DNA of 64,000 bases from Maratus speciosus (taxonomy: Eukaryota; Arthropoda; Arachnida; Araneae; Salticidae), in the NCBI GenBank assembly GCA_963932465.1, contig OZ010796.1, forward strand, positions 79,679,292 to 79,743,291, read 5' to 3'. Made by a program: the position numbers and the translations under genes. Below are positions 53,985 to 64,000 of the stretch, in pieces; the stretch's first letter is position 1; each line of letters begins with the position of its first letter. The notes beneath the pieces were generated by a model, which was not told the DNA's origin, searched no databases, and saw only the letters and a list, made by a program, of their open reading frames with translations.

Positions 53985-54393
53985 TAGGCTGTTCTCAACT
54001 GCTCTGCTCACCAAGCGCAAAATGTTTTGACACATTTACAAATTCGTTTTAACGGAAAGATATAAAATTGAAAAGCCTGACCATGGAAGTGATTTGAAAA
54101 TTAATTGTGTTTCCATTTTGGATTAATCATTTGTCTATTGCCTTTTAAGCGATTTTAATCACGTGCCAAACACATATTTCGCCCACTCTTGAGTGCTTTT
54201 TCTCCTCTCGCGCAGAATTTCGATTCGAAACACCAACTTTGACACTATTTTTTGAAAGATCTATTGCATTTGTTAAGAAACGGGAAAAAAACAGGAACAA
54301 CTACATCACCAACTAGTTTCATGTATTTTCGAAGAAAAATAAATTAAAATTTTTGACAGAAAGTCGTCCTTTTAGATTTCAGAAGACCCTTAA
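53985..54393. mobile_element. MITE, AAGGCTGTTCTC family, copy 7
   Basis: Left TTTAGGCTGTTCTCAACTGC and right end ACCCTTAA at 54393; contains ATATAAAATTGAAAAGCC and TTGAAAGATCTATTGCATTT. Older and more diverged than 38566 and 42840. Confidence 0.72.
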
Positions 54394-54681
54394 TTACTTA
54401 AATTCAAATTTAGTCTGGTTTTATAACCAAAATAAATAAATAAGATAAACGCGCATTGAGATGCTACAAGTTAACCCTTGGTATCATTGCGTAGCAGATC
54501 TGCACCATACGCAAAAGTCAATGTTACTTACACACTTACATAAGCTTTACAACACGATTTTTTTTATTGTTCTTATTTCCCAACACAGCAGAATATGAAT
54601 TGATCATAGAATTTTCAACAGACGGAGATAATCAGTTAATTTTTCATTCTAAAGACTTTTTATCATTTTTAATAATTTTTT
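54394..54681. other. AT-rich spacer
   Basis: Nothing recognised. Confidence 0.45.
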
Positions 54682-54926
54682 TATAAATGGGAATAATTTG
54701 TTACATAAAGCAGAGCTGGTTGCAGCATGGGCAAACTGGGCTGTTTCTATGGGCCTTTTGCTTTACGGGTCCCTAAATTTGGTATGAAATTTCCATAAAG
54801 TTGATATTTTAAATTTGCTTTGATATACTTATTTTAATAAATATTTTGCACTTTTAGAACATGATTAGGTTAAAGAAAATGATATATTTATCCAAATATG
54901 TATTTGACGGCATCGAATAGGCTTCT

Positions 54927-54964
<38 letters not shown>

Positions 54965-55306
54965 CTGTAACAGTATATGAAGGCAGAGGGGGGAAGGGGA
55001 CGAATGAATACTAGGTCTTTGGACTAGAATTTGAAGTTCTCACTAAAAGTAATAAACATTTTTGATGCCGTAGGCCATATATGATATCACATGAGAACAT
55101 ATTTAGGTGAATATTTATATACATGTATTATCCTATTCTGAAACTACAAAATACTGATTACAATCATCATAAGGTCAAAACAGATTTAAAATATCAGATT
55201 TATGAAAATTTCATACCCAATTTGGAGTACCCTAAAATCAGGGGGCAGAGAGACATCTCAGTTTTCCCATGCTGAAATCAGCTCTGCTTTATGCTAACAA
55301 ATTATT
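54682..55306. mobile_element. Inverted-repeat element, GGAATAATTTGTTA ends
   Basis: Left GGAATAATTTGTTACATAAA continuing GCAGAGCTG and right CAGCTCTGCTTTATG continuing CTAACAAATTATTCC pair over ~35 bp. Inside, GCATGGG and CCCATGC and an AAATTTGGTATGAAATTTCC / GAAATTTCATACC pair extend the symmetry. Carries the T36 tract at 54929-54964. Non-coding; class unclear. Confidence 0.7.
54929..54964. repeat. Poly(T) tract, 36 nt
   Basis: Pure T run inside the inverted-repeat element. Confidence 0.88.
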
Positions 55307-55444
55307 CCATTGATAAAAAAATGACCCACTGTGGTCAAACATGGCTACGTATATGGCTTAGAAAGAAAAGTGGTCAAAGATGGCTTCATATTAACCCCCC
55401 CCCCCCCCCTCCACAAAAAAAGGCTCAAAGATGGCCACAATTAA

Positions 55445-55665
55445 GACATTTGAAATGTCTGAAATTCAGACGTAAGAAGTGTCTGAAAAAATTCAGACTT
55501 TTAAAACGTCTGAAATTTGAACACTCTTGTTTCAAACACTTAAGTGTCTGAAATTTAGACGCAAGAAGTGTCTGAAATTTTTAAGACATTTTAAAACGTC
55601 TGAAAATTGAACACTGTGTTTCAGACACTTAAATGTCTGAATTTCAGACATTTCAGTTTACAGTG
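55445..55665. mobile_element. CACTA-like terminus with GTCTGAA/TTCAGAC array
   Basis: About eleven GTCTGAA or TTCAGAC motifs in both orientations within 220 bp, arranged as an ~89-bp tandem duplication and ending TTTACAGTG at 55657-55665. The end sequence is the same as at 50110-50118 and 26556-26564, although the motif array differs. The opposite terminus was not found. Confidence 0.6.
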
Positions 55666-56249
55666 CAGTTTCATCATGATTTCTCAAGAAACTTAAAACA
55701 TGGCACTCATGTATTTTCAGGATTTACATGCTCGCTTAAAACGTTTTTTTAAGAATTCAAATTTAAAAAAAAAAGTGAATTGGTGAGAAAATCTTCTAAA
55801 ATCGTCTGATCACGATTTATTTGAAGCTGTTTTTTACAATAAATTTGAAAATAAATATAGTCGTAACTATTAACAAGTAGATGCTCACGAAGAACGGTTT
55901 TTAAAAATTTCGAAATTTGAAGTGATGAAATGAGCTGAAATCCTTCTAAAATTGCCATTCTTCTGAAAATATCAGAGCTAGAAACTTAAAATTTGACATA
56001 GAAGTTATTTTTAATGCGTTGATATTCCGATTGAAAAAATGAAATAGGATTGGAAATTGAATGTGTGAACCGGTGCAATGAATGTTATCACATTATTAAC
56101 AGGAATAAAATCTACTCAAATTATAAATTTATTGGAGTTGATGGCATTCTATAAACTGCTTAAAGGGTCGAGCAGAAATTTTTTAAATATAGCTTTTTGA
56201 ACTACAGTTTAGATAGCAAATAACTTATACTTTTCAAAATTATACGTCG
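55666..56249. other. AT-rich spacer
   Basis: No gene or element end recognised. Confidence 0.45.
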
Positions 56250-56375
56250 AAAATATAAAGGCAGATAGAGGGGACCTAAGTAAGCAGATTTCGTACAGGA
56301 ATGTGGATGCGGAAACGCAGCGTTTAGGTAGTAGAGGGCGCTGTTGAGTTCGGTGGATAAAAGCACTTCGCTGGC

Positions 56376-56799
56376 TTAAGGGTGTATTCCGATCCAAACT
56401 GCTTATTTTCTGATTCATTTTAAAATTCATTTTTGCTCTCAAACACACCAAACTGGGAATTTCACTTATTTAGAAACTATATAAGGTGCCGTGCTTCTTA
56501 ATTTTTTGATAAATGCAGAAAATACTGTAAAAAACGCTGTCAAAGTTGGCGTTTTGAACCGAATTTTCCGAAACGGGAGATCTGGGAATGAAAAAAATGG
56601 TCATACTGAGAAAATAATTGTTTAAAAATCAAATTCTAATTAATTGAGCTGAAAATGAAATCACACGGCATGTTAAACATGTCTTCAGAAATCACCCGAG
56701 CAAGTTTCATGTTTTTACTTTTAAAAATGAGTCTGAAAATGTATCAGAAAATTTCGAGCTCTTGAGGGTGGAAAAATATTTTTTCGAATACACCCTTAA
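56376..56799. mobile_element. MITE, TTAAGGGTGTATTC variant (nested)
   Basis: Left TTAAGGGTGTATTCCGATCC and right TTTTCGAATACACCCTTAA. The body retains GCTGTCAAAGTTGGCGTTTT and GAACCGAATTTTCCGAA from the AAGGCTGTTCTC family, so it is a subfamily with changed ends. It interrupts the left arm of the DUF4817 element. Confidence 0.8.
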
Positions 56800-56829
56800 T
56801 CTTCATTCTCCGTACGGATTTCGAGCAAC

Positions 56830-57162
56830 ATGCATCGTTACACCAATGTTGAGCTCGCCGACATGCATTTCATGTATGGGGCTGCATAAGGAAATAAAAC
56901 GGCTGCTCAAAGAATGTACAAGGAACGATTCTCGGGTAGAAATCTGCCAGATCGTCGAACATTTGAGCGTCTTCATCGGATGTTGTGCGCGAGTGGATCG
57001 TTTTATGCTTCGAGTCGTGATACGGGCACTGGAAGATATCACAGAATTCCTGCAGAGGAAGACGCAGCATCATGCATAGTTGGGGATAGTCCTTCGACAA
57101 GCTCGAGAACTGCTGGACGTGTGTTGGATGGAAGCCATTTACTTGCGCATTTCCATACATAA
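56830..57162 (+). pseudogene. DUF4817-type N-terminal domain of a transposase, truncated
   Basis: ATG at 56830, then HRYTNVELADMHFMYGAA, a stop at 56887-56889, then the same frame continues AQRMYKERFSGRNLPDRRTF to ERLHRMLCASGSF. This matches the pattern YTN.ELADMHF.YG..GN...A..LY.ER.P.R..P....F..LH..L...GSF of the DUF4817 helix-turn-helix domain that heads many arthropod transposase-like genes. The frame ends at about 57162 where the inverted right arm begins. No catalytic domain. Non-functional. Confidence 0.8.
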
Positions 57163-57169
57163 AATGCAT

Positions 57170-57232
57170 GTCGGCAAGCTCCGCATTAGTGTAATGATAC
57201 ATGTTATTCGACATCCGGGCGGAGAATGACAA
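57170..57232 (-). pseudogene. Second, inverted copy of the DUF4817 start
   Basis: Minus strand: MYHYTNAELADMHFMYGNAQ, part of the right inverted arm, with 15 of 17 leading residues matching the plus-strand copy. It then runs into the antisense of the plus copy. It retains no stop at the position where the plus copy has TAA. Confidence 0.75.
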
Positions 57233-57361
57233 TTTAAGTCAGCAAAGCGCTTTCATTCGCCGATCTCAACAGCGCCCTCTACTCCCTCAACGCTGCATTT
57301 CGCACCCACATTCCTATACGAAATCTGCTTATTTAGATCCCCTCTACCTGCCTTTACATTT

Positions 57362-58502
57362 CTGACACCTGATTTTGAAACACCGTACCAAGTTTTGAAA
57401 TCAATTAGAAAAGAGAGTGTTTTAAATTAATTTCTTTTAGTTATGAAATATTTAAATAAAAGTGAAAAATCGTTTTAAAACAACAACAATATACTTAATT
57501 TTGTCACAGTTTAATAATATGCATTACTTTTACTCTCTGAGAGAACTTTTCAGAAATGCTTGCTTTCATAAAAGTCCTCAACTCTTTATACTTTTCTAGA
57601 TTTTGTGTCAATAACCATTCTATATTTTCCAAATTTTGAGTAAGCTGGTGGTTTTACCTTGGATAAGGATGGACCGTTAAAGATTAACAATGGAAGATTA
57701 AACAGATTATACATTAAAATGAAATTACTATTAAACATTAAAAGCGCTAGATTTTGTCACTAAAAATACAAAGTTGCTATTAAAGTCTGGCAATCTTTTA
57801 GACATCTTCAAGTTTTAGCTAAGGTCGGCCTGTACAGTGAGCTCGAAAAAATTTAAGCACGATTTACTCTTTTTTACTTGTTGAAGATAAGTAGGCAATG
57901 TAAGATGCTAAAATGTTTAAAGTAAGGTAGGGAATATGCAGGAGGGGGGGGGGGGAAGAGGGACGATGACAATAATAACAAATTCGAAAAGCTATACGAT
58001 ATATTAGAAGAAAAATGTAACGGACGGTACTAAGCATATGCAGTTGACCTTAAATAAAATTCAATATATGCCCTCAACAATATTAGTGAGAAAGAAATCT
58101 AAAATATTTACAATATGCATTTCCAGAAGAGTTCCAATTACTGGAGTTGACGGTAAACAGTTAGAGAATGCTTAGGCAGTTATTATTATTTTTTTAATTA
58201 TGTTTCTAAGTTTTAAAACTACACTGTCTCTTTACAATAGCTGCCCGTGTAGCTTTTTACATAAATATTCTTGTAATGCATTTTTTTTCTTTTTACACTC
58301 GTTATTATTTAATTTTGTTCTGAAATTTTATCCTATGAAAATACTTCCTATTTTCACTGGTGAAATAATATTTAAATGGTTCCAAAAAGCATTATTATAA
58401 GTCAGCTTTCTTTCTTCAAGTTTTAATTTATTTTATAGATACAGATCAGTAGTTTTATAATGATTTTGTTGCAGCAAAAATAAAATTTTTCTAACTGACA
58501 AA
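57362..58502. other. AT-rich sequence, no gene
   Basis: Includes a G-run (57944-57955). Nothing else recognised. Confidence 0.45.
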
Positions 58503-59350
58503 TTTTGAGTAGAATAGTCGTACAAAACTTTAAAAAAAATGGACGCATTTTTTAAAAATTAACGCGAATATTTCACACTCATAATATTTCAATACTATTT
58601 CATTATCTTATTTTTATAATTTACATTTATCTCCAAAAGGTAAAATATTAAAGCGAGTGTCAATCTTTATGGTACACCCTGTATACCTGCAATATATTAA
58701 TTATTCACAAACGTTTAAGTAGAACAGTAGTACAAAACTTTTTAAAAAAATGTACGCATTTTTTAAAAATTAACGAGAATATTTCACACTCATAATATTT
58801 CAATACTATTTCATTATCTTATTTTTATAATTTACATTTATCTCCAAAAGGTAAAATATTAAAGCGCGTGTCAATCGTTATGGTACACCCTGTATACCTG
58901 CAATATATTAATTATTTACAAACGTTTAAGAAGAACAGTAGTACAAAACTTTTTAAAAAAATTTACGCATTTTTTAAAAATTAACGAGAATATTTCACAC
59001 TCATAATATTTCAATACTATTTCATTATCTTATTTTTATAATTTATATTTATCTCCAAAAGGTAAAATATTAAAGCGCGTGTCAATCTTTATGGTACACC
59101 CTGCATACCTGCAATATATTAATTATTCACAAACGTTTAAGTAGAACAGTAGTACAAAACTAAAAAAAAAAATGTACGCATTTTTAAAAAATTAACGAGA
59201 ATATTTCACACTCATTATATTTCAATACTATTTCATTATCTCATTTTTATAATTTACATTTATCTCCAAAAGGTAAAATATTAAAGCGCGTGTCAATCTT
59301 TATGGTACACCCTGTATACCTGCAATATATTAATTATTCACAAACGTTTG
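58503..59350. repeat. Four-copy ~210-bp tandem array
   Basis: The start TACAAAACT recurs at 58521, 58731, 58942 and 59153 (spacings 210, 211, 211). Each unit contains TTAACG(C/A)GAATATTTCACAC, ATCTCCAAAAGGTAAAATAT and TATGGTACACCCTGTATACC. Units differ by only a few substitutions. TACACCCTGTATA is a common transposon-terminus-like word, so the array may have grown from a MITE. Confidence 0.95.
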
Positions 59351-60324
59351 TAAAATTAATTTTAGAGCAACAATGTGTGATGGAAAGACATGTGTAGCAT
59401 TTCTTATCAAAAATAAAATTTCTTTTAGTTTAAACACATAGCAAGGAATAATTGCTTACAAATGGTAACGTATTTATTCGAATTATTTTAAGTGGCCATC
59501 TATAGAAATTAACTATCATACGCGCATCACATAACACACTAAAATTTAAATCAGCTGCAAAACGAATTTAAAGAAATATCCGGCCATAGATAGAAGTGTA
59601 TTTGAATTTTTTTGTGTTACTTTGTATACAAATCATGGAAGACGGTAGTATTCAGAGTGACGCAGCCTTAAGCCTAAAATCGTATCATATCGTATCGTTA
59701 AAATCGTATCGTATCGTATCATAGAATTCGTAGATGGCGGAACTCATATATACAGCTAACTCGACATCAAAGAAAACGCGAAAAGCCGCCTTTTAATAAC
59801 TCAGCAGATATAGGACTTATTGTTCTGAATTTTCTAGAACAGTCTTATATCTGCAGTCTAATCGTATACTGAAATTTTTACATTTCTACGTGCAGTATAT
59901 TTTGAGATCTAAATAGCCATTTTTAAAGTGAAAACGTTGGTATGATATCGAGGAAGTTCCTAATTTGAAAATCTCGAAAACGGTTCTAACGATTATTTTT
60001 AAATTGATACATAATATAAATGTGATTAAGGCGAGGTGAATAACACTTTTCTTTTTTCTGGGAAAACTCTCGTTCGTTAAATAATTCGATTTTTTTTCTC
60101 TCGAAAATGACACGGGCGATTTTTTAAAAATCAAATAAATATGTTTCAGATGAACCAAATAACGATTTACTTGTTTCCAGCAAGACTCTTGTTCGTTTTA
60201 TAATGCGCATGAAAAATCGGACTATATTTCTTCGCCATTCTATGGAAATTTCACCGAAAATGCATGACACTGTATTCATACACATGCTTTCTTTTTAACC
60301 ACTTTTGGGGAGAAAAATTTTGTC
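59351..60324. other. AT-rich sequence with a TCGTA microsatellite
   Basis: (ATCGT)n-type repeat at 59679-59724; otherwise no repeat ends or genes. The minus-strand frame 59886-60158 has no coding support. Confidence 0.45.
59679..59724. repeat. (TCGTA)n microsatellite
   Basis: Imperfect ATCGTATC / CGTATCGTATCGTATC repeats in two blocks. Confidence 0.85.
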
Positions 60325-60396
60325 TTCCCACTGGCTGAGTGGTTAAGGGCCATCGTCTACTGATCTTAAGATAGGCAGTTCGATACTCTGTGGTAC
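60325..60396 (+). repeat. tRNA-like segment (Leu/Ser-like pseudogene or SINE head)
   Basis: CACTGGCTGAGTGGTTAAGG is a good A box, TACTGATCTTAAGATA resembles an anticodon arm and GCAGTTCGATACTC a B box. CCAC near the 5' end can pair with GTGG near the 3' end. The T arm and acceptor are imperfect, so a pseudogene or SINE head is likelier than a working tRNA. Confidence 0.5.
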
Positions 60397-61369
60397 GTGT
60401 TTTCACATGTGAATGTGTTTTTTTTCTTTTCTTTTAAAGTCTGTTAGTTGACCATTATTCTCAGTGCCTTTGTAATTTTTTAATTGCTATTAAGTTAAAT
60501 AAAATTACAATTATAATGTCAGAAACGTAAAAAAATAATTCATTTCAGCTCTTCTTTTTATAATATCATTTTTTATTATTATGACGGTCAATCAATATAT
60601 AATCACTGACATCCATAATGTTATTATTATTATAATTATTATTTTCCTTGCATAAAAACTATTGTGATGTAATAATTCTTTTATAATATATAATTTAGTT
60701 GAAATGTTTTATTTATAAATAACAATGAAGTTTGATTACCCCGAGACAATTGTTTTTATTTAACTTTGCAAAATTTACAGTTTACATAATAAGCATATCA
60801 GAATTCTGGTGTCGCCATCTTTTGACGCAATTGCGTACTATATTTTGTCTCTTATTCGAAAAAAAAAAACTAACGCTCTTCGCCGCTTTGAAAGAATCTC
60901 TTGTGACTAGAGGTATATTTCGCAAATATTAAGAAAATTACTGCATACAAAAATATTAAAATGGGTAGTATTATAGAGAAATGTTTGATAAAAACGTTGA
61001 ATTAGACAGTTTTTAAATAGAAGAATTATTTTAAGAGATATTTAATGTTAAATCTGGATAAAATTGTCTTATTAAAAAAGTCTCATAGGAAAAAAAATAT
61101 ACATGGGAATTTAATCATTTTCATTCAATTTAATCATTCAACAGAAACTCGAAGTTTGCAGAGTGCATTTATTATTTTTAACTTGCCTAATTTTTGGACG
61201 GTTTATTTCAATTTTAAATTAAAATTTTCAGAATTTCCAGAGATATTTTTTACATATTTTAGAAAAGGTTATTTTAAATTGTTACCAATTGTTAAAACAG
61301 CGCAAAGAATAATATATCCTTTAAATTAAAAATTTATTCACACGTCACTATTATAAACAGGAAAAAATC
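60397..61369. other. AT-rich sequence, no gene
   Basis: ORFs at 60732-60932 and 61045-61329 have no recognised domain. 61200-61320 resembles 61690-61820 (TGTTA..AC.GCGCAAA.AATAATAT), suggesting an old ~500-bp duplication. Confidence 0.4.
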
Positions 61370-61660
61370 CTTTTAAATTAGAATTAAATGATAACGTGTT
61401 AAAAGCAGGAAAATATTAAACATTACGTCATAAAAATTGTTTTTACACATGCTTACTTAAAATGAAAGAAAATTATAAAATAATCAATTATTTTCAAATT
61501 AGAATTAAATGATTACGCATTAAAAGCAGGAAAACATTGAAAATTACGTCATAAAAATTATATTTACACGTGAATATTAAAAGAAAAAGAAAATTTTTAA
61601 ATAATAAATTCATTGATATGTGTTAAAAGTCGTAAATGGAGGAAATTACGTCATATTGGC
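61370..61660. repeat. ~120-bp tandem repeat, two to three units
   Basis: AAATTAGAATTAAATGAT(A/T)ACG, GTTAAAAGCAGGAAAA and ATTACGTCATAAAAATT recur at about 61372 and 61494. A more diverged third unit with ATTACGTCATA lies near 61600. Confidence 0.75.
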
Positions 61661-62114
61661 CAAAGTGGCCAAATAATAATATTGCAAAACAGTTTAAATT
61701 AAAAAAAAATATTTATATGAGAGATTTATTTCAAATTTCGAGATGATATTTTTAACTATAGTTGCCAATTTTAAGGTAGCGCAAATAATAATATTATCTT
61801 TCTCATAATAAAAATATTTTCAGTTGAATGTTACAAAGAGAAAGGAAAGTTTGGTGAAAATTATGTCAGATTTAAAACGTTGCATTTAAAATCTCTTATT
61901 TAAAATCATTTTCTTATAGCGTTGTTAAAAAATACCATAAAGCAAAGACTCTGTTGACTTAGTTCCTTTTATATTTGGTAATTTTCAAATGTTTAACAAA
62001 TCTTATTTAATCAAGTACGGAAACAGCAACTAACATCAGCTGATTCGGTCTTGAAATCCCTCAGTAAAAGGGAAACCCGTTTACAGTAAGATCGCCATTG
62101 ATTTTTTAATTATA
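61661..62114. other. AT-rich spacer
   Basis: Nothing beyond the duplicated block noted for 61200-61320. Confidence 0.4.
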
Positions 62115-62596
62115 CAGAGCAGCCTCGATTATCCGAGCTAATTGGGACTGTTAGTAAATCGGAAATCTCGGTTAATAGAAACTGTGTGTAAAAACTCGCC
62201 GTGCTTGCGAATTTAACATCTCTTTAAAAAAAAATGTATAGAACGTTTTTTAAATAATAAAAATAAATATATGTAAAGTTCTGTTTCACAGCTTAACAAA
62301 TTTGAAAAGAAAATCAACTACCAGTAGTAAATTTTAAAATGCAAATTGAAAAATTTACGAAAGTTCACACAGCCACTGGAAACAAAGCATTGTTCGCTAT
62401 TGACTTCTCAGGGTCCAGTGTTTCTTTGGAGTTGAGTGCTTTTGGGGGCAGAAGGGTCTGTATAGCACGGACAGTGACCTAAAGAGTGTGGTTATTTTTA
62501 AGGCTCATTCAAAAGGGAAAAAAAATCAGACTTTGTTATCGGCTCGGTTAACAGAAACCTCGATTAGTCGAAGCTCGGTTAATCCAGGTTCTACTA
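62115..62596. mobile_element. pogo/Tigger-like MITE
   Basis: Left CAGAGCAGCCTCGATTATCC with GAGCTAATTGGGAC, and right AGCTCGGTTAATCCAGGTTC ending CTACTA; GAT/CTCGGTTAA motifs are repeated subterminally. TA flanks at 62113-62114 and 62597-62598. The terminal pattern is well known for Tigger-type MITEs. Confidence 0.8.
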
Positions 62597-64000
62597 TAAT
62601 TCAATCTTCCGTAATCTTTTTAAAGCAGATCAAATTAATGGACTTTAGCACAAAGTCACATAGCTGATAACTGCCATGCTTGTTGGCCACCTTTTTTTCA
62701 AAAAGTTTGCTTCACCTTATTCAATTAATGAGATATCTCCGATAAAATAAGTCACATTTTCCCGTTCTAAAATACTGGTATCCAAAAATCGTAGCATGTA
62801 ACTGACACTACAAGTACTCATGGAACTAGACTATTTTAAGTCTGATTTTTATTATAGACTATATAAAATTATTAAAAATATATATTATGATAGGAACTAG
62901 CGGGCTTCGTCCGCTATTTACGTTACGGATATAAAAATCATGTTTTTTTTTTAGGGAAAAAGAAATAAAAACCTATTTGACGATAGGTTTATAAAGACAC
63001 ATTTTGTATTTGTTATATTTCCGGGATGAGGAGGGGGGGGGGGGGGGACTATTTTGATTAAATATCGCAATTAGTCCACATGGCAGATATAATTATGATA
63101 GACACTAGCGGGCTTCGCCCCTCTATGGCGTCTTATGGGTCCAGCTTCCATAATTCAGAAACTACCTTTCGGACATCAATGCAACAGATTCCAAACGTTA
63201 TAATTAACTTAATAATCACCCTATATAGCATTAAAGTAAATTTATGAGTACTGCATACTATTTTTTTATCGTAATTTCTGAAGAGAAAAAATTATTTCGG
63301 TTCCATTCTTAGGTACTGGTCTAAAAAATTTTGAAAAAGGGGGGAAGGAGGGGACATGAGACTGCTGTTTGTCAAACAACACAACGGGGTCTGGCTTATT
63401 CAACTTGGTTCTTGATGACTTTAATTGGAAGGTGGTTTGTTAAAAAGAGTGCGTTCCCTGCCCCATGAAAATTGGAACTATTGGTGCACCATCTATGTAA
63501 GGATTTAATAATTATAAATTAATATTTTGGATTTATTAATTTAAGGATAAAGTGTTTTTAAAGGAATATCAAATGAAACCCTCTCTGCGATCTGCGATTA
63601 TGCTTACCCACTTGTTTTTATATACAAACTGCTATAAGGAAAATTGTAAATAAAATAGTAAAAATTAAATCTGCATTAAATTCCACAAGTATCTTTTTTT
63701 TAATCATTTTATCACTAACCTCAAAAAAGTAATGATATCAATGCAAAAACCCTTGACGGGTTAAATGTTTCTGACGCAGCACTTTATCTTATGCTCCAAG
63801 AATTTTAAATATGGAACTTAAAAATACTGATATCAAATTTTGAGTGACGTTATGCTATTTCTTAAAAAATATATTTGTATTTATTTCATCATTTTATTTT
63901 TGTTTTATTTATAATCGCATGTGCAAAAGTTATGTTCAACATGAAAAGCTGCATAAAATTTTATTCGCTGTTGCTTTATCATTTACATCTCTTATAAATT
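62597..64000. other. AT-rich sequence to the window end
   Basis: Contains two ACTAGCGGGCTTCG hairpins (62896-62916 and 63104-63125), a G-run (63032-63048) and CTTTTTCAAAAA-like words. No gene recognised. Confidence 0.45.

Larger units (their letters stand above)
56250..57361. mobile_element. DNA transposon remnant with long inverted repeats and DUF4817-type head
   Basis: 56250-56375 plus 56800-56890 form one inverted arm and 57160-57361 the other, sharing AAAGGCAG.TAGAGGGGA, AAGCAGATTTCGTA.AGGAATGTGG and TAGAGGGCGCTGTTGAG. Each arm includes the start of the transposase gene, so the frames face inward from both ends (MHRYTNVELADMHFMYG on plus, MYHYTNAELADMHFMYG on minus). The left arm is split by the MITE 56376-56799. 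Confidence 0.82.

Noticed and set aside
17901..59350. CRISPR-like interpretation of the tandem arrays
   Set aside because: Units are continuous repeats of 147 or 210 bp with no unique spacers, in a eukaryotic context.
60325..60396. Functional tRNA gene
   Set aside because: A and B boxes are good but the acceptor and T stems do not pair properly; kept only as a tRNA-like repeat.

Overview
This is a stretch of AT-rich animal nuclear DNA, most likely from an arthropod and probably a spider or other arachnid. The evidence is the mix of repeats: Penelope-like retroelements with a GIY-YIG endonuclease, a transposase fragment with a DUF4817-type head, tRNA-derived SINEs, a decayed Tc1/mariner copy, hAT- and piggyBac-like MITEs, and a C2H2-headed polymerase-like remnant. 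The species assignment is inference. There is no bacterial, organellar or rRNA sequence and no CRISPR array.

The only host coding sequence I can support is a chain of three short plus-strand exons: 8297-8377 (81 nt), 29803-29859 (57 nt) and 41893-41931 (39 nt, ending in TAA, with AATAAA about 115 nt downstream). All have good splice sites and all junctions are phase 0. They read as the low-complexity C-terminal tail of one unidentified protein whose upstream exons lie outside the window. The two introns, 21.4 and 12.0 kb, are almost entirely nested transposons.

Layout. 1-7934: element bounded by ~520-bp inverted repeats, with a broken C2H2/polymerase-like gene near its left side. 8297: exon. 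8.6-13 kb: nested MITEs and the left arm of a >1-kb dispersed inverted repeat. 13.5-19.6 kb: SINE, fold-back element, ~147-bp tandem array. 20.3-25.1 kb: two Penelope-like copies fused head to head, each with a TATA-like motif and a hammerhead-ribozyme-like motif, flanked by a 14-bp direct repeat. 25.3-28.7 kb: right arm of the dispersed repeat, with piggyBac-like and CACTA-like MITEs inserted, then a hAT-like element holding a SINE. 29.8 kb: exon. 32.2-37.1 kb: hAT MITE, mariner pseudogene, and a nested pair of GC-rich hAT-like elements. 39.5-43.7 kb: piggyBac-like MITE, fold-back, last exon, palindromic MITE, mariner-type MITE. 44.9-45.4 kb: ~445-bp palindrome carrying ribozyme-like arms. 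46.7-50.1 kb: CACTA-like element. 51.0-52.6 kb: GC-rich block and an unusual AT-rich higher-order repeat. 53.9-64 kb: MITEs, a DUF4817 element with long inverted repeats, a 4 x 210-bp tandem array and a pogo-like MITE.

The nesting gives a relative insertion order. Two insertions can be dated against an empty site, because the 11.9-13.0 kb repeat copy lacks what its inverted partner at 25.4-27.2 kb carries. All coordinates were read by eye; repeat boundaries are good to a few bases where a target duplication is given and to tens of bases otherwise.
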